From NCBI RefSeq assembly GCF_012516375.2, contig NZ_CP051204.2:4030001-4094000 (forward strand): a stretch of 64,000 nt of DNA, written 5' to 3'. The notes under the pieces are model-generated. The model worked only from the letters and a program-made list of their open reading frames with translations, was not told the DNA's origin and made no database searches. The stretch is from Chitinophaga oryzae. Lineage in GTDB: Bacteria; Bacteroidota; Bacteroidia; Chitinophagales; Chitinophagaceae. Positions 43,048 through 51,577 of the stretch are shown here, one piece after another (the stretch's first letter is position 1; every line of letters starts with the position of its first letter). The position numbers and the translations under genes were made by a program.

Positions 43048-44457
43048 TTAGAGCAACACAGCGCCGGCTTTTTTGATGGCCCTTTTTCTGGCAGCGGTAT
43101 ACGTATCGGCAAAAACAAGGCGGAAACAATGCCGGAAGGAACCGGAAAAGGAAAAAACGCTGCCGGGGGTAAACCGTGCCCCGATCCGCTCGCAAGCCTG
43201 GTAAAAGGCGTCCATGTCTGTTTGGACAGGCAGTTGCACCCAGCAGTTATACCCGCCGGCGGGGCGGGCCATAGAGGTACCTTCCGGAAAGGAGCTGCTG
43301 ACAAGATGAAGGGTCAACCATGCATTTTTAGCCAGCTGGGTACGGAACGAACGCAGATGCCGGTCATAGCTGTTGGTGCGCAGCAACTGTGTCACCGTTT
43401 CCTGGAAAACGGGGGATACCGTACTGCCAAGGGCAAACCTTACCTGTTCTGCTTTTGGCAGGTAGCGGCCGGTCGACAGCCATCCCAGCCGGATGCCCGG
43501 CGCCAGTGTTTTGGCATAGGAGGAGCAGGTCATCACCAGGCCGCTGTCGTCCAGCGCTTTCAGCGGGGCGGGCCGGGCGCCGCTGAAGTAGAGATCACCG
43601 TAGATATCGTTTTCTATGATGGGAATATCATATCGCTGCGCCACTGCCACCAAAGCACGCTGCTGGTCCGGCGGCATGCTGCTGCCTGTTGGATTATGAA
43701 AATGCGGTGTTACCACAATGGCGCGCACTTTGGTACGGACGGCCACTTTGCGGAGCACGTCCACATCAAAGCCGTCACGGGCCACGGGAATTTCCACTAC
43801 CCGCAGCCGCAGTACGGCCAGCACTTCCAGCACGGAGAACACACACGGGCTTTCCACCGCCACTACGTCGCCCGGCACGCATACCGCCGATAATGCGATG
43901 TATAACGACTGTAATGCGCCATCGGTTACCAGCAGTTCCTCTTCCCGGAACCGGGCGCCGTAAGCTGCCGCACGTTGTATGATTTGCTGTTTCAATGCCG
44001 GTGAACCGCTGGCAGGGTAGTAGCGCAGTAAACCGGCTCCCTCTGCACGTACCACCTGTTGAAGGGTACGCAGCAATAGTTTCTGCGGTATCATCAGATC
44101 GCCGGGCGCCGCCACGTGGAATGAGGACAGCGAGTGGCGGTTGCCCGGCTGAGCAGTGGTATGCGTCAGCCCCGTCTGGAAAACGGCGTCTCTCACCACG
44201 GGCTGCCGGTTTATTTTTTCCGGTTTCTCCATCTCCGGCTGCCGGCTCACAAAGTAGCCGGAGCGCGGCAGGCTCTCCACCAGGCCTCGCATCAGCAGGT
44301 CTTCATAACCCCGCTGAATGGTGCTTACACTGGCGCCATATTTTTCTTTCAGCGCCCTTACGGATGGCAGTTTGTAGCCCGGCAGCCAAAGGCCCTCCCG
44401 GATATTTTTCTCTATGTCACGGGTGAATATTTCGTGGCGGTATGTTTTGATGGCCAA
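43048..44457 (-). CDS. MocR-type regulator (GntR winged helix fused to an aminotransferase fold)
   Basis: The 469-residue protein has an N-terminal GntR domain (EGLWLPGYKLPSVRALKEKYGASVSTIQRGYEDLLMRGLVESLPRSGYFV at about 22-70) and an aminotransferase-like domain with the PLP lysine in CSSYAKTLAPGIRLGW and TPHFHNPTGSSMPPDQQRALV. It is a paralogue of the MocR protein at 37957-39369. Translation probably begins at TTG 44457, since there is no ATG before the in-frame stop. Direct repeats AATCTGTAC lie before it. It may control the divergent VOC gene or the acetyltransferase gene downstream. Confidence 0.88.
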   Translation of the reverse strand: MAIKTYRHEIFTRDIEKNIREGLWLPGYKLPSVRALKEKYGASVSTIQRGYEDLLMRGLVESLPRSGYFVSRQPEMEKPEKINRQPVVRDAVFQTGLTHTTAQPGNRHSLSSFHVAAPGDLMIPQKLLLRTLQQVVRAEGAGLLRYYPASGSPALKQQIIQRAAAYGARFREEELLVTDGALQSLYIALSAVCVPGDVVAVESPCVFSVLEVLAVLRLRVVEIPVARDGFDVDVLRKVAVRTKVRAIVVTPHFHNPTGSSMPPDQQRALVAVAQRYDIPIIENDIYGDLYFSGARPAPLKALDDSGLVMTCSSYAKTLAPGIRLGWLSTGRYLPKAEQVRFALGSTVSPVFQETVTQLLRTNSYDRHLRSFRTQLAKNAWLTLHLVSSSFPEGTSMARPAGGYNCWVQLPVQTDMDAFYQACERIGARFTPGSVFSFSGSFRHCFRLVFADTYTAARKRAIKKAGAVLL

Positions 44458-44496
44458 ATCTGTACTGTTTATTTTTCATAAATATACAATCTGTAC
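44457..44496. promoter_or_regulatory. Direct-repeat operator with -7-like box, second MocR gene
   Basis: AATCTGTAC occurs at 44457-44465 and 44488-44496, 31 bp apart. On the minus strand TATATTTA (44479-44486) resembles the -7 consensus and lies between the repeats. The layout repeats that at 39377-39418 for the other MocR gene. Confidence 0.6.
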
Positions 44497-44608
44497 CGGA
44501 ATGTGCCACACGGTCGTATTTTACCATCTATATTGTCGTTTTTACACGCTATAGGAACGGGGAATTCGGTATAAATTTGCATCAACATCAAACAAAAAAA
44601 TTCTAACT

Positions 44609-45010
44609 ATGGCTACAGCTATCTTTGTCAACCTGCCGGTAAAGGACCTTCAGAAAAGCATCGAGTTTTTTACGCAACTGGGATACACCTTTAACCCCCA
44701 GTTCACCGATGATAAAGCGGGGTGCATGGTGATCTCCGATACCATCTATGTGATGCTGCTCACTGAACCCTTCTTCAAGACCTTTACCAACAATGGCATC
44801 TGTGATACCGGCAAACATACCGAATGTATCAACTGTCTTTCTGCCAACAGCAGGGACGAGGTAAACAGCATCGTGGCCAAAGCGGTAGCGGCCGGCGCCA
44901 CTACGCCCAAACCGCCGCAGGACCACGGCTTTATGTATGGTCACTCGTTCCTGGACCTCGATGGGCATCACTGGGAGTACGTATATATGGAGCCTAACGC
45001 CGGGAATTAA
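44609..45010 (+). CDS. VOC/glyoxalase-like protein
   Basis: The 133-residue protein is a VOC module of the glyoxalase/bleomycin-resistance type: FVNLPVKDLQKSIEFFTQLGYTFNPQFTDDKAGCMVISDT at the start and GHSFLDLDGHHWEYVYM at the end, where DxDGHxWE carries the C-terminal metal ligand. Many of these are uncharacterised dioxygenase-fold proteins. It is divergent from the second MocR gene, and a large inverted repeat follows its stop. Confidence 0.85.
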   Translation: MATAIFVNLPVKDLQKSIEFFTQLGYTFNPQFTDDKAGCMVISDTIYVMLLTEPFFKTFTNNGICDTGKHTECINCLSANSRDEVNSIVAKAVAAGATTPKPPQDHGFMYGHSFLDLDGHHWEYVYMEPNAGN

Positions 45011-45104
45011 TTACGAATTACGAATTACGAATTGAGGGCTTTCTTATGGAAAGGTTATTAATGAACCACTCTATAAGAAAGCCCTCAATTCGTAATTCGT
45101 AATT
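45009..45104. repeat. 32-bp perfect inverted repeat with AATTACG tandem units
   Basis: 45016-45047 and 45073-45104 are perfect reverse complements of 32 bases around a 25-base loop. The left arm contains three tandem AATTACG units (45009-45029). It fills the gap between the convergent VOC and AraC genes, so it can end transcripts in both directions. The AATTACG word also forms the repeat at 9974-10001. Confidence 0.85.
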
Positions 45105-45106
45105 GT

Positions 45107-46087
45107 CTACTCGACTTCTATTTCTTTATTATACCGGTTCCGGTATTGCACCGGTGACATGCCGGTAATTTTCTTGAAGGTGATCCGGAATGCTTTGGGG
45201 TCGGTGTAACCTACATTGTACATCACCTCATTCACATTTTCGCGGGATGATTCAAGGCTCTTTTTGGCAGCCTCTATTTTTACCCGTTGAATATATTCGA
45301 CCACGGTATTGGAAGTAGCTTTCTTAAACCGCCGCTCCAGGTTCCTGCGGCCGAGGGTGAACATGCCTGCCAGCTGGTCGACCGTGATCTTTTCGGTGAA
45401 ATTTTTTTCGATGAACTCCTGCGCTTTGCGGATAGGCTCGTCTTCGTGGTCTTTCTGTCCGCGGAACACCATAAAGGGCGACTGGCTGTCACGCTGAATG
45501 TCTATCTGGAACGCTTTGGAGCAGAAGACAGCGATCTGGCGGTCGCAATATTTTTCGATCAGATAAAGAATGAGATTGAGGTAGGAGAAGGCGCCGCCGC
45601 TGGAGTAAATCCCATGTTCGTCGGTGAGGATTTTATCTTCCACCAGGTCCACCTGCGGATACATTTTCCGGAACTCGTTGGCAGCCATCCAGTGGGTGGC
45701 GCATTTACGCCCGTTCACAAGACCGGTGGCGGCCAGCAGGAAAGCGCCTACACAGAGGCTGCCCACTTCCGCACCGGCTTTGTACTGCTGCACGATCCAG
45801 GGAAGAAACTCCCGGTTCTGTTCAACGATTTTGGGCATATCTCCGTCCAGCGCCGGGATAATGATAAGGTCGGTTTTGGGGACCTCCTGGATGGTGGCGT
45901 CCGCGTATACCGTGTACATACCCCCGCAAGCGGGAACTTCTTGGGTCAGCCCTACCAGCTGCACCTTAAACATTGGGGCGTCGCCATTGTTTTTCAACAT
46001 CTTGTTTACTTCCGTAAACACCTGACGAGGTCCTTCAATACTGCCTAGTACGGCTCCTCTGGGAACCAGGATAGATATGTGTTTCAT
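45107..46087 (-). CDS. AraC-family regulator with DJ-1/PfpI (GATase1-like) domain
   Basis: The 326-residue protein has an N-terminal DJ-1/PfpI-like domain (ISILVPRGAVLGSIEGPRQVFTEVN at about 3-27; VGSLCVGAFLLAATGLVNGRKCATHW with the nucleophile-like cysteine at about 110-136) and a C-terminal AraC DNA-binding domain with two helix-turn-helix units (KITVDQLAGMFTLGRRNLERRFKKAT and NVNEVMYNVGYTDPKAFRITFKKITGMSP). This pair is the GlxA/ArgR type used for quaternary amine or arginine metabolism. ATG 46087 was chosen since only then does the conserved domain begin. Its target is unknown. Confidence 0.9.
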   Translation of the reverse strand: MKHISILVPRGAVLGSIEGPRQVFTEVNKMLKNNGDAPMFKVQLVGLTQEVPACGGMYTVYADATIQEVPKTDLIIIPALDGDMPKIVEQNREFLPWIVQQYKAGAEVGSLCVGAFLLAATGLVNGRKCATHWMAANEFRKMYPQVDLVEDKILTDEHGIYSSGGAFSYLNLILYLIEKYCDRQIAVFCSKAFQIDIQRDSQSPFMVFRGQKDHEDEPIRKAQEFIEKNFTEKITVDQLAGMFTLGRRNLERRFKKATSNTVVEYIQRVKIEAAKKSLESSRENVNEVMYNVGYTDPKAFRITFKKITGMSPVQYRNRYNKEIEVE

Positions 46088-46297
46088 AAAGTAAAGGTAA
46101 ACGGGGTATTTGTCGGGATCAACCCCTCCGTTTGGCGTAAATACACCCCCTGGGGATGATGTATTAACTATTTTTTTTACGTGGGCGCAAGTCGCTGCCA
46201 GCAACGAACAGGTGAGGAATATGCCCCTCCCGGGGTTGCCCTTTGCCCTTTTTCTGCTATATTTGCGCGCCTCCGGCTATCACTATAAACAGGAATT

Positions 46298-47278
46298 ATG
46301 AGCTTTTTAACGGTCTCCAACATCAGCAAAAACCAACTGGGCGCACCGGTTGTGAAGGACATCAGCTTCACGGTGGAAAAATTTCAAAAAGTGGCCATCG
46401 CCGGGGAAACAGGTTCCGGTAAAAGCACGCTGCTGAAGATCATCGGCGGTTTCGCGCAGCCCGATGCAGGTAAGGTGTCTTTTGAGGATGTACGGGTGGA
46501 AGGACCGCTGGAGGTGCTGATCCCCGGGCAACCCGGCATCGCCTACCTGTCACAGCATTTTGAGCTGCGCAACAACTATCGTGTGGAGGAAATCCTCTCT
46601 TATAACAATAAGCTCACGGAAGAATCAGCCACCGAGCTGTATGAGCTGTGCCAGATCTCCCACCTGCTGAAGAGAAAAACAGACCAGCTGTCCGGCGGGG
46701 AAAAACAAAGGATCGCGCTGGCACGGCTGCTGGTTACCGCGCCCCGCCTGTTGCTGCTGGACGAGCCTTATTCCAACCTGGACCTGATCCACAAAGATAA
46801 ACTCAAGGAAGTCATCCACGATATTTCAGAGAACCTCGATATCACCTGTATGCTGATATCCCACGACCCGCTGGACATCCTCTCCTGGGCCGACGAGGTG
46901 CTGATCATGAAAGACGGCGAAATTGTCCAGAAAGGTACGCCGCAGCAGGTGTACGGTCAGCCGGTCAACGAGTATGTGGCGGGTTTAATGGGCGCCTATA
47001 ACCTTTTCAGCCCCGCCAAAGCGAAGAAGCTGGCCGGCCTGCCGGGTATAGAAGCCAGCAGCAAAAACCTGTTCCTGCGCCCCGAGAGCCTGCTGCTGTC
47101 TGAAGACGAAACGCCCGTGAAAGGAAAAGTGAAACATGTGCATTTCTATGGCAGCTTTTATGAGACGGCGGTCAGCCTCGCAAAGGACACTGTCCTGGTA
47201 AGAACGGCCAAATCCCGGGTTAAAAAGGGCGATACGGTGTTTCTCTCCACCCATCCGGACGAAGTCTGGTATTTCTGA
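46298..47278 (+). CDS. ABC transporter ATPase with TOBE-like C-terminus
   Basis: The 326-residue protein has the full ATPase core: GETGSGKST (Walker A, about 38-46), signature LSGGEKQRIALARLL, Walker B LLLLDEPYSNLD and H-loop SHDPLD, followed by a beta-rich C-terminal region (about 245-326; LFLRPESLLLSEDETPVKGKVKHVHFYGSFYETAV) that resembles the TOBE domain of importer ATPases such as MalK or PotA. No permease or binding-protein gene is next to it, so the transporter partner must lie elsewhere. It is divergent from the AraC gene. Confidence 0.85.
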   Translation: MSFLTVSNISKNQLGAPVVKDISFTVEKFQKVAIAGETGSGKSTLLKIIGGFAQPDAGKVSFEDVRVEGPLEVLIPGQPGIAYLSQHFELRNNYRVEEILSYNNKLTEESATELYELCQISHLLKRKTDQLSGGEKQRIALARLLVTAPRLLLLDEPYSNLDLIHKDKLKEVIHDISENLDITCMLISHDPLDILSWADEVLIMKDGEIVQKGTPQQVYGQPVNEYVAGLMGAYNLFSPAKAKKLAGLPGIEASSKNLFLRPESLLLSEDETPVKGKVKHVHFYGSFYETAVSLAKDTVLVRTAKSRVKKGDTVFLSTHPDEVWYF

Positions 47279-47410
47279 TTCTGGTAAATCGATATACCGG
47301 GGCCGCCAGGTGTTAAATCTGACGGTCCCGGCTGTTAATTCCCGTTTTTTCTTTAACTTCCCATCCCGAGGCCGCTGAAAGCGCTGGCCATATCCATCGT
47401 CGTCCTTAAT

Positions 47411-47447
47411 AATCGTATCAGTTTAATCGTATCGTTTTAATCGTATC
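47411..47447 (+). promoter_or_regulatory. Three AATCGTATC units with 14-bp period
   Basis: AATCGTATC lies at 47411-47419, 47425-47433 and 47439-47447, each 14 bp apart, about 75 bases before the histidine kinase start. It could be a binding-site array or a slippage product. Confidence 0.55.
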
Positions 47448-47522
47448 AGTAACCATTTGTACGTAAAGACCTCTTTTACCGTACCCCTGTTTGTTTATTC
47501 ACACAACCAACTATACGTTAAC

Positions 47523-49706
47523 ATGCGTCGCTCACTTACCGTCTTCTTTTTTGTTTTAGCCCTGGCCGCCTTTTCTATCGGCGTGCTGTTCATCTTCGGA
47601 TATGATGTGCACCAGCGTAGTGCGGGAAAACTGCTCGCATCGGCAGATACGCTGGCCCGCGAACATCCTGGTATACGCATCATGGACAACGCGTTGTTGA
47701 CCCTCAGCCGCGCAGAAAATAATTTCCGCATGTTCACCATTACTTACAAGCGCAACTATTTGCAGCAGTTCTCGGTGCAATTGGGAGAAGTGCTGTCGTC
47801 GGTTGACCTGGTGGCGGGCATGCTCGCGAAAGCCGCTGATCACCAGCAGTTCGAAGGACTTGTCAACAAAAAGACCGAAGTCTCGGAACGGATCGCCCAG
47901 ATGAAAAAAGCAACAGACTCCATGTTGTCGACTTCCCTTACTGATGATCGTATTGACAAACTGCTGAGCAGTATTCCCGGTTACAAGGTTAGCCAGATCA
48001 AAAAAGACGAGGTGACTATGGATACCGTCAGCAACGTGCAGGCGGCGCCGGAGAAAAAGAAAGGTTTCTTTAAGCGGCTGGGAAATGCTATCTCCAATAA
48101 AAACAAAGGTGATACGGTAAAGGCCCAGATGGCCGTGATGGTGAAAACCAGGAGCGGGAAAGTGATTGACAAGGAAACGTACGATGCCCAGCGGATGAAA
48201 GATATCATCACGGACGTCAACGGATATTATAAAAAAGTGTTGCGTACACAGTTGTCCAACCGGATGAAGATCGATGCGGATGAACAGTCCCTGGCAGGCA
48301 CCAACATCTCCATGTTAGGAGAACTGGACACGCTGATCGTGGCGCTGAGGGAGAGTGCCACTGTAGCATTGGCGCAGCAGAAACAGCAGGCCAAACGTAC
48401 GGTATACGCAGATACCAGCACCATGCGCAACATCGCGGTATGGGGATTCATTTCACTGGTGCTGGCCATCGCCATGGCGTTGGGCACATACTGGCTGTTA
48501 CATAAAAAGGAAATGCAGCTGAAAGCCAGTGAAACAGCAGCGCGGGAACAGGCAAGGGTGCGGACGGAATTCCTGGCCAACATGAGCCACGAGATACGGA
48601 CACCGCTCAATGCCGTGGTAGGCTTCAGTGAACAACTGTCGTATTCCAACCTGACGTCCGGTCAGCGGGACCTGCTGCGTTCCGTTGAAACATCGGCGGA
48701 TATGCTGATGCAGGTGGTCAACGATGTACTGGACTTCTCCAAGCTGGAAAAAGAGTACATTTCTATTCTGCACGAACCTTTCTCCCTGTATGATACATTT
48801 GAAGACGTGATTAATACGACCCGTATTCTTGCTGTACAGAAGAACCTGGAGTTTAAGGCCGATTTTGACGGGGACCATCGCGAAGTCAACGGAGACGCCT
48901 TCCGCCTGAAACAGATCCTGCTCAACCTGATCAGTAACGCTGTTAAATACACGCCCAGCGGCAGTGTAACGGTAACGGGCATACTGGAAATACAATCAGA
49001 CACACGGGGACTGTTTACTTTCAGGGTAAAAGATACCGGGGAAGGTATCAGCAAAGAGGCGCAGGCCAACCTGTTCGAACGCTTCTACCAGGCGGCCCCC
49101 GCCCGCGTAACCGTCAAAGGCACCGGTCTGGGCCTGGCCATCACCAAAAAACTGGTGGAGATGCACGGCGGTAATATTTCCTTTACCAGCGAGCCAGGGC
49201 AGGGCAGTGAATTTGTTTGCCGGATACCCTATGAACTGGCCAGCGGCGAAAGGCACACAGCGGTAGCCATGCCGGAGACAGAACAACCGGTGGGTGCGTT
49301 TATGGAAGGCCGTTATGTCCTGGTGGCGGAAGACCAGGAGATGAACCTCCTGCTGATGAAGATGATGCTTACCCGCTGGAAATGCCGTTTCGATATGGCG
49401 CGGGACGGGGAAACGGCGCTGCGGCTGCTGGACCAGCATCGTTACGACCTGGTGCTGCTGGACCTGCATATGCCTAAATTCAGCGGACTGGAAGTGGTGG
49501 AGCGCATCCGGAAAAATGCGGACCCGCAGAAAGCAGGCGTGGTGGTGCTGGCGCTCACGGCGGATATCACGGAGCAGGATGTACGCGATTTCCGGCGGGC
49601 GGGTTTCAACGACTGGCTGATGAAGCCTTTCAAGGAAATGGACATTTACCGGGTAATCCGTAAAAACCTGCGCCTTGGTGAAAAAGTGGTGCCGGAACAA
49701 AATTGA
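47523..49706 (+). CDS. Hybrid sensor histidine kinase with receiver domain
   Basis: The 727-residue protein has a membrane helix at about 4-25, a coiled-coil-rich periplasmic domain with a lysine-rich stretch, a second membrane helix at about 305-325 (NIAVWGFISLVLAIAMALGTYWLL), then a HisKA domain with the phospho-histidine in FLANMSHEIRTPLN, an ATPase with NLISNAVKYTPSG and GTGLGLAITKKLVEMHGG, and a C-terminal receiver at about 595-715 with the phospho-aspartate in VLLDLHMPKFSG and KPF near the end. It has no output domain, so the phosphate must pass to another protein. ATG 47523 was chosen because the membrane helix starts there. Confidence 0.9.
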   Translation: MRRSLTVFFFVLALAAFSIGVLFIFGYDVHQRSAGKLLASADTLAREHPGIRIMDNALLTLSRAENNFRMFTITYKRNYLQQFSVQLGEVLSSVDLVAGMLAKAADHQQFEGLVNKKTEVSERIAQMKKATDSMLSTSLTDDRIDKLLSSIPGYKVSQIKKDEVTMDTVSNVQAAPEKKKGFFKRLGNAISNKNKGDTVKAQMAVMVKTRSGKVIDKETYDAQRMKDIITDVNGYYKKVLRTQLSNRMKIDADEQSLAGTNISMLGELDTLIVALRESATVALAQQKQQAKRTVYADTSTMRNIAVWGFISLVLAIAMALGTYWLLHKKEMQLKASETAAREQARVRTEFLANMSHEIRTPLNAVVGFSEQLSYSNLTSGQRDLLRSVETSADMLMQVVNDVLDFSKLEKEYISILHEPFSLYDTFEDVINTTRILAVQKNLEFKADFDGDHREVNGDAFRLKQILLNLISNAVKYTPSGSVTVTGILEIQSDTRGLFTFRVKDTGEGISKEAQANLFERFYQAAPARVTVKGTGLGLAITKKLVEMHGGNISFTSEPGQGSEFVCRIPYELASGERHTAVAMPETEQPVGAFMEGRYVLVAEDQEMNLLLMKMMLTRWKCRFDMARDGETALRLLDQHRYDLVLLDLHMPKFSGLEVVERIRKNADPQKAGVVVLALTADITEQDVRDFRRAGFNDWLMKPFKEMDIYRVIRKNLRLGEKVVPEQN

Positions 49707-49800
49707 TCATAATAGCAATCCCGTGTTGCAGGGCCGGTGAAAAACCATGAGACGTTTTTCCGCCGGGAACAACACGGGATACAAATATCTTCTCCGGGAT

Positions 49801-51444
49801 TTATTTTCCCTTGATAACGCTTTCGATCGGACGGCCTACGCAGCCGTTCGGCATTTGCACATGCAGCATGGCAGCGAGGGTAGCGGCGATGTCTGTCATA
49901 TGGGTAATTTCATTGGTGGCGCCATGTTGTACGTGCCATCCCATAAATACGAGCGGGATGTGGATGTCGTACAGGTTCCAGTTACCGTGGGTAGTGCCTT
50001 TTTCGAAGCCCTGGTACCAACCCGGTTCAGGGATGATCATTACGGAGCCGGTGCGTTTGGGATTGTAGCCGTTGGCGATCATGTTTTTGATGGGTTGGGG
50101 TATCGGGCTGTTACCGAGATTGTCGATATCGGCGGCGAACTGGATACCCGGCTGGCGCTGGAGGAACTTCACGGTTTCTTTTTTGATGGCGTCATAGTCC
50201 AGTTTGTTGGCTTCTATTTTAGCCACGTCGTAGTTCACGTGATAGTTCATGCCGGAGCGTACGAGGCCTTTCACACCGAAGCGCGCAGCCAGCAGGCTGT
50301 CGAGGCTGGCCATCATAGGCTTGTCTTTTACGAAGCCGGCCGGCACGTTGTATTCGTTCATGAAACCTACAGAGTGGGCGGCGCCATGGTCTGCGGTGAG
50401 GAATACCAGGTAGTTGCCTTTACCTACTTTTTTGTCGAGGTAGCTGAAGAAGCCGGCCAGGTCCTTATCGAGGCGGAGATAGGTATCTTCCACTTCAATG
50501 GAATTAGGACCGTATTTGTGGCCTACGTAGTCGGTAGAGGCGCAGTTGATGGTGAGGAAGTCGGTGGCTTCGCCGTTGCCGAGGTTGTAACCTTCTACGG
50601 CTGCCATGGCGAATTCCAGGGTGAGGGTGTTGCCGGAAGGTGTGGTGCGCAGGCTGCCAGGATCTTTTTTGTAAATCTCTTTCATGTTATGCGGGAACAC
50701 GGGGGCTTTTTCGCCGCCAAAGGTGCCTTCCCAGGCCACGTCGTCAGCGGTGCTTTGGACGTAGCTGCTGAGCGGATACAGTGGCTCCCATGGTTTGGAC
50801 ATCAGCTGCTCCGGCAGTTTGCGGGCGTTGAAACGTTTTACCCATTCAGGGAGGTCTTTCATGTAGTAGGTGCTGGTGATAAAGCTGCCGTTGGCGTCAT
50901 CGAGCCAGAAGGCGCCGTTGGGCGTATGGCCTGCGGGCAGGATAGAGGCGCGGTCTTTCAGGGAAACGCCTACTACTTTAGAGCGGAAATTCGTGGCGAA
51001 ACGCAGTTCATCCGTGATGGTAGACGCCAGCAGGTTGCGTGGCGACATCTGTCCGGCTTTGGAAGTGCTGCCGACTGCCTTTGCCACGGTATCTTCGGTG
51101 CAATACCATTTTCTGCCTGTCAGCTGATCGGTCCAGTCATTGCCCGTAATGCCGTGGATGGCAGGCACTGACCCGGTATATACGGTGCTGTGTCCTACAG
51201 CGGTAAAGGACGGGAGATGGCTGATGGTAGTGTTCTCGCAGGAGAAACCTTCGTTCAGCATTCTTCTGAGGCCGCCGGATTCGTAACGGTCGGCATAACG
51301 GTACAGGTAATCCCAGCGCATCTGGTCAACTACAATGCCCACTACTAGTTTGGGTCTTTCCGGAGCTTGAGCCATTGCCGACGGTGCCTGCCCTAAGGCA
51401 AAGGCGCCCACTATCAGCAGGGCGGAGAGTTTTAGTCTGGTCAT
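49801..51444 (-). CDS. pafA: PafA-type alkaline phosphatase
   Basis: The 547-residue exported protein (signal peptide to about 26) is a PafA-type phosphatase. The catalytic threonine is Thr81 in LPSFTAVGHSTVYTG, Asn102 in GNDW follows it, and Lys163 and Arg165 in SLKDRAS match the Lys/Arg pair that defines PafA, with metal ligands in VVDQMRWD and TADHGAAH. It hydrolyses phosphomonoesters in the periplasm or at the surface, and is not strictly repressed by phosphate in known cases. It follows the SusD gene by 133 bases on the same strand, at the end of the glycerol locus. Confidence 0.9.
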   Translation of the reverse strand: MTRLKLSALLIVGAFALGQAPSAMAQAPERPKLVVGIVVDQMRWDYLYRYADRYESGGLRRMLNEGFSCENTTISHLPSFTAVGHSTVYTGSVPAIHGITGNDWTDQLTGRKWYCTEDTVAKAVGSTSKAGQMSPRNLLASTITDELRFATNFRSKVVGVSLKDRASILPAGHTPNGAFWLDDANGSFITSTYYMKDLPEWVKRFNARKLPEQLMSKPWEPLYPLSSYVQSTADDVAWEGTFGGEKAPVFPHNMKEIYKKDPGSLRTTPSGNTLTLEFAMAAVEGYNLGNGEATDFLTINCASTDYVGHKYGPNSIEVEDTYLRLDKDLAGFFSYLDKKVGKGNYLVFLTADHGAAHSVGFMNEYNVPAGFVKDKPMMASLDSLLAARFGVKGLVRSGMNYHVNYDVAKIEANKLDYDAIKKETVKFLQRQPGIQFAADIDNLGNSPIPQPIKNMIANGYNPKRTGSVMIIPEPGWYQGFEKGTTHGNWNLYDIHIPLVFMGWHVQHGATNEITHMTDIAATLAAMLHVQMPNGCVGRPIESVIKGK

Positions 51445-51475
51445 GTTTTTTTTAGATTTCTATATAGCTGTAAAT

Positions 51476-51514
51476 ACTTAGCGGTCCTGGTCCCTCCGGC
51501 CAGAACCGCTAAGT
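51476..51514. terminator. Hairpin between SusD and PafA genes
   Basis: 51476-51490 pairs with 51500-51514 (14 of 15 bases exact, one G-U pair) around a 9-base loop. There is no strong U-tract on the minus strand, so it may be a processing hairpin or a partial terminator between the SusD gene and pafA. A short hairpin with a plus-strand T8 tract follows at 51527-51549. Confidence 0.45.
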
Positions 51515-51577
51515 TTATTCCGTTTCAGCAATAATGCTGCTTTTTTTTGTATGAACGGACAAATAGCTGGATGAATA

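Noticed and set aside
42963-43304. Long N-terminal extension of the GNAT-like protein
   Set aside because: The extension overlaps the MocR coding region and has no family similarity; ATG 42962 gives the expected length.
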